Positions 33,038 through 35,442 of a DNA stretch of 35,442 bases are shown one piece after another. This stretch comes from Hippea sp964442345 (GTDB lineage: Bacteria > Campylobacterota_A > Desulfurellia > Desulfurellales > Hippeaceae). The translations under genes and the position numbers were made by a program. The stretch's first letter is position 1. Every line of letters begins with the position of its first letter. The notes below the pieces were generated by a model. That model worked only from the letters and a program-made list of their open reading frames with translations. It did not search any database and was not told where the DNA came from. The stretch lies in NCBI GenBank assembly GCA_964442345.1, contig CAYTZD010000007.1, forward strand, positions 1 through 35,442. Direction: 5' to 3'.

Positions 33038-34420
33038 TTATAGAGAGCTTGTGTGATCTTCTATGAAGTTTTCTTCGTCTTCCTGTGTATTTTGGTTGTA
33101 GCCGTAATTATCAATTGGTTTTGCAAGGTTTCTAAATGTGGCTATTCTGCTTTCAAACTGTAACTTAACTGTGCCTTGTGGACCGTTTCTCTGTTTTGCT
33201 ATGATAATCTCTGCTTTGCCTGCATCTTGAGAGTTTTTGTTATATACTTCGTCTCTGTATATGAAGATAATCAAATCAGCATCCTGTTCTATTGAGCCTG
33301 ACTCCCTTAGGTCTGCAGGTGTAGGCCTTTTATCTTCCCTGTTTTCAACGGCTCTGTTTAGCTGGGATAAGGCAATAACGGGAATGTTTAGCTCTTTTGC
33401 AAGAATCTTAAGGGCTCTTGATATCTCTGAAATCTGCTGTGTTCTGTTTACACTTGAGTCTTTGCCTTCTATAAGCTGAAGGTAGTCTATAATTAAAAGG
33501 TCTATATCTTTTTCCATTTTAAGCTTTCTTGCCTTTGTTCTTATATCTATCGATGTTATAAGGGACGAATCGTCTATATAGATGTTGGTATGTTTTAGTT
33601 TATCTAATGCTTTAACAACCCTGTCCCACTCTTCGTTATCAAAAAAACCTGTTCTTAATTTTCCCATATCGACGCCAGAAAGCGTTGCTATCATTCTCAT
33701 CACAAGCTGCCTTGATGACATCTCAAGGGAGAAGATACCTATTCTTTTTGAATAGTCCAAAGCGGCATTTAATGCAACATTTAATGCAAACGATGTCTTA
33801 CCCATGCCCGGCCTTCCTGCTATAATGATTAAATCGCCTTCCTGAAAGCCGTTTGTCATTCTGTCTAAGTCTATAAACCCACTGGGAACGCCGGTCAAAA
33901 CGGTTTTTCTATCTTTTAACTTTAATAAAAACTCAAGCGTGTCTTCTGATAAATCATCAAGACTTCTGTATCTTCCTGCTTTATTTCCAACAATCTCAAA
34001 CAATCTTTTCTCTGCAATATTTAACACTTCTTCGACATCTTCGGGTTCGTCATAGCAGATTGTTGCAACTTCGTTGGACATAGATATAAGCTGTCTTAGG
34101 ACAGACTTTTTTTTGATTATCTCAGCATAATACTTTGTGTTGGCAGGTGCGGGTAAAAATTCTGTTATACTGGTTAAATATTCAAGACCTATCTTCTCAA
34201 GCAGGTCTTTTTCTTTTAAAGCGTTTGAGACGGTAACAAAATCAAACGGGATACCTTCTGCGTAAAGCTCTTTTAAAACCTTAAAAATAGCTGCATTTTT
34301 CTCATCGTAGAAATCATCTTCACTGACTATCTCTAAAACTTCACCGATTTTGGAATTATCAAGAAAGAGAGAGCAGAGAAGCGCTCTCTCTGCTTCGATT
34401 GATTGCGGATAGGATCTCAT
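33038..34420 (-). CDS. dnaB: Replicative DNA helicase DnaB
   Basis: Hexameric 5'-3' helicase of the replication fork. The 460-residue protein opens with the N-terminal collar domain (PQSIEAERALLCSLFLD) and has a linker helix near 150-165. The RecA-like motor carries Walker A GRPGMGKT at 202-209, Walker B LLIIDYLQLI and the Arg-rich SQLNRAVENREDKRPTPADL region. The ATG directly abuts the rplI stop; rpsF-ssb-rpsR-rplI-dnaB is a classic bacterial order. No intein insertion is seen. Confidence 0.97.
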   Translation of the reverse strand: MRSYPQSIEAERALLCSLFLDNSKIGEVLEIVSEDDFYDEKNAAIFKVLKELYAEGIPFDFVTVSNALKEKDLLEKIGLEYLTSITEFLPAPANTKYYAEIIKKKSVLRQLISMSNEVATICYDEPEDVEEVLNIAEKRLFEIVGNKAGRYRSLDDLSEDTLEFLLKLKDRKTVLTGVPSGFIDLDRMTNGFQEGDLIIIAGRPGMGKTSFALNVALNAALDYSKRIGIFSLEMSSRQLVMRMIATLSGVDMGKLRTGFFDNEEWDRVVKALDKLKHTNIYIDDSSLITSIDIRTKARKLKMEKDIDLLIIDYLQLIEGKDSSVNRTQQISEISRALKILAKELNIPVIALSQLNRAVENREDKRPTPADLRESGSIEQDADLIIFIYRDEVYNKNSQDAGKAEIIIAKQRNGPQGTVKLQFESRIATFRNLAKPIDNYGYNQNTQEDEENFIEDHTSSL

Positions 34421-34873
34421 CTATTCGTCTGATGGAACAACTTTGACCTTAATAGAAGCCTTAATGTCTCTGTAGATTGCTATCTCAACTGTGTATTCGC
34501 CAACTTCCCTTATGCCACCTTCAGGAAGCCTTATGTTCTTCTTATCAATTCCTTCTGCTTTATCCTTTATCTGCTCAAAAATCTCGTTTGCCGTAACAGA
34601 ACCGAATAGCTTTCCTTTTTCTCCTGCTTTAGCTTTAATCTCTATCTCAATACCATCCAATGCTTCTTTGATCTTGTTTGCTTGAGCAATCTTCTTCTCT
34701 ATTTTTCTTAGGATTGCCTTTCTTTTTTCTTCAACAAGCTTTAGATTGCTTTTTGTTGCAGCCAAAGCTAAGCCCTTAGGTATAAGGTAATTGTTGGCGT
34801 ATCCGTCTTTTACTTCCTTTATATCACCTGCATATCCGAGATTCTCAACATCTTCCAATAAAACGATTTTCAT
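34421..34873 (-). CDS. rplI: 50S ribosomal protein L9
   Basis: Binds 23S rRNA near the L1 stalk and helps maintain reading frame. The 150-residue protein shows the L9 pattern: the N-terminal globular domain MKIVLLEDVENLGYAGDIKE with GYANNYLIPKGLA, a long connecting helix (about 40-75) and the C-terminal domain (KLFGSVTANEI). It has a GGGGG Shine-Dalgarno and lies 15 nt after rpsR. Confidence 0.97.
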   Translation of the reverse strand: MKIVLLEDVENLGYAGDIKEVKDGYANNYLIPKGLALAATKSNLKLVEEKRKAILRKIEKKIAQANKIKEALDGIEIEIKAKAGEKGKLFGSVTANEIFEQIKDKAEGIDKKNIRLPEGGIREVGEYTVEIAIYRDIKASIKVKVVPSDE

Positions 34874-34888
34874 TGTTTCCCCCTTTTT

Positions 34889-35152
34889 TTAGCCCTTTAA
34901 TTTCCTGCTGATAGTAAATGGCATCAGTGCCATTACGCGGGCCCTTTTGATGGCTCTTGTAAGCATTCTCTGATGTTTTGCGCATGTAGAAGTAGTCTTT
35001 CTGCCGATTATCTTATATCTTTCCGTTACATACTTCATCAATGTGTCAACATCCTTGTAATCTATCTCATCCATCTTGTTGGCACAAAACTGACAAACCT
35101 TTTTTCTTGGGTATCTGAAGTATCTTCTCTTCTTTTTGTTATCTGCACTCAT
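34889..35152 (-). CDS. rpsR: 30S ribosomal protein S18
   Basis: Small-subunit protein that pairs with S6 on the platform. The 87-residue basic protein contains KVCQFCANKMDEIDYKDVD and the conserved core GRKTTSTCAKHQRMLTRAIK. Its cysteines (CQFC, TCAKH) put it in the C+ (zinc-ribbon-type) class of S18. It lies 25 nt after ssb. Confidence 0.97.
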   Translation of the reverse strand: MSADNKKKRRYFRYPRKKVCQFCANKMDEIDYKDVDTLMKYVTERYKIIGRKTTSTCAKHQRMLTRAIKRARVMALMPFTISRKLKG

Positions 35153-35177
35153 TTAATTTTGACCTCCACTTTGTTTT

Positions 35178-35442
35178 TTAAAATGGTATATCTTCATCTT
35201 CGTCTGGTGCTGGCATACCAACATCTTCTGTTGGTTCACTCTTTGCTTTTGAAGATAAAAATTGAAAGTTATTTAGAATGATCTCGTGTTTTGACCTTTT
35301 TAAGCCGTTGGCATCTTCCCAAGTTCTATATCTCAATCTGCCTTCTAAGTAGATTAGAGACCCTTTTTTTAGGTATTCTGCGATTGTTTCTGCCTGTCTG
35401 CCAAAGGCAACAACATCAACAAACAGTGTCTCTGTTTTTCTG
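35178..35442 (-). CDS. ssb: Single-stranded DNA-binding protein, C-terminal part (runs off the window)
   Basis: The last 87 codons of SSB; the N-terminus lies beyond the window end. The visible part contains the end of the OB fold (ETLFVDVVAFGRQAETIAEY, KGSLIYLEGRLRYRTWED), a short linker and the acidic tip DEDEDIPF. That tip is the docking peptide for replication and repair partners. The order ssb-rpsR-rplI-dnaB confirms the call; rpsF is expected just outside. Confidence 0.95.
   Translation of the reverse strand, partial: RKTETLFVDVVAFGRQAETIAEYLKKGSLIYLEGRLRYRTWEDANGLKRSKHEIILNNFQFLSSKAKSEPTEDVGMPAPDEDEDIPF

Overview
The window is an AT-rich, gene-dense bacterial chromosome segment with protein genes on both strands, two tRNA genes and two 100-N scaffold gaps. 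A two-membrane cell is indicated by an Mla-type lipid transporter (mlaEFD), a SurA/PEB4-like periplasmic chaperone, EmrAB-type efflux genes and a LivK-type periplasmic binding protein. RNase J, a YhaM-like exonuclease, RicT (PSP1), a short DNA polymerase III delta' and futalosine-pathway MqnA occur in the same window. This mix fits a Desulfurellales (Hippea/Desulfurella)-like or Campylobacterota-related anaerobe. That placement is inference from gene content only; no database was searched.

Layout. 6-10015 (minus): a tightly packed nine-gene unit reading surA-like, S4 protein, pdxA, rsmA, rnj (RNase J), ftsK, aspartate kinase, accA, pheA. 10016-10163: back-to-back divergent promoters. 10164-15524 (plus): yhaM-like, tmk, holB, ricT, metG and an unrecognised 180-residue protein, ending in a shared bidirectional terminator. 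15553-20036 (minus): livKHMGF branched-chain amino acid importer. 20247-22084 (plus): ilvE and mqnA, divergent from livK. 22077-26265 (minus): alr, mlaE, mlaF, mlaD. 26392-26555 (minus): tRNA-Gln(CTG) and tRNA-Glu(CTC) with promoter and terminator. 26636-29581 (minus): marR-emrA-emrB. 29582-29825: an intergenic region with a marR promoter and operator, a candidate small RNA and a fur/perR promoter. 29826-30245 (plus): fur/perR. 30242-35442 (minus): ssb (partial), rpsR, rplI, dnaB, uvrA.

Most genes are housekeeping. The most interesting signal is in the marR-fur intergenic region. On the minus strand a near-consensus promoter (TTGACT-16-TATAAT) is followed about 35 nt after the predicted start by a perfect 16-bp hairpin with a T-rich tail, predicting a small RNA of about 88 nt. 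Its 11-nt terminator loop is C/U-rich and perfectly complementary to the metG ribosome-binding site elsewhere in this window.

Both 100-N gaps (in ftsK and mlaD) are flanked by identical copies of 31 and 55 bp. Collapsing each duplicate restores one intact reading frame, so they are probably scaffolding artefacts and not missing sequence. Other points: two promoters placed so close to a start codon that leaderless mRNAs are predicted (alr, marR); an MlaD with a long C-terminal beta-barrel-like region; and a Bacillota-like tmk-holB-ricT-metG order in a Gram-negative-type genome.
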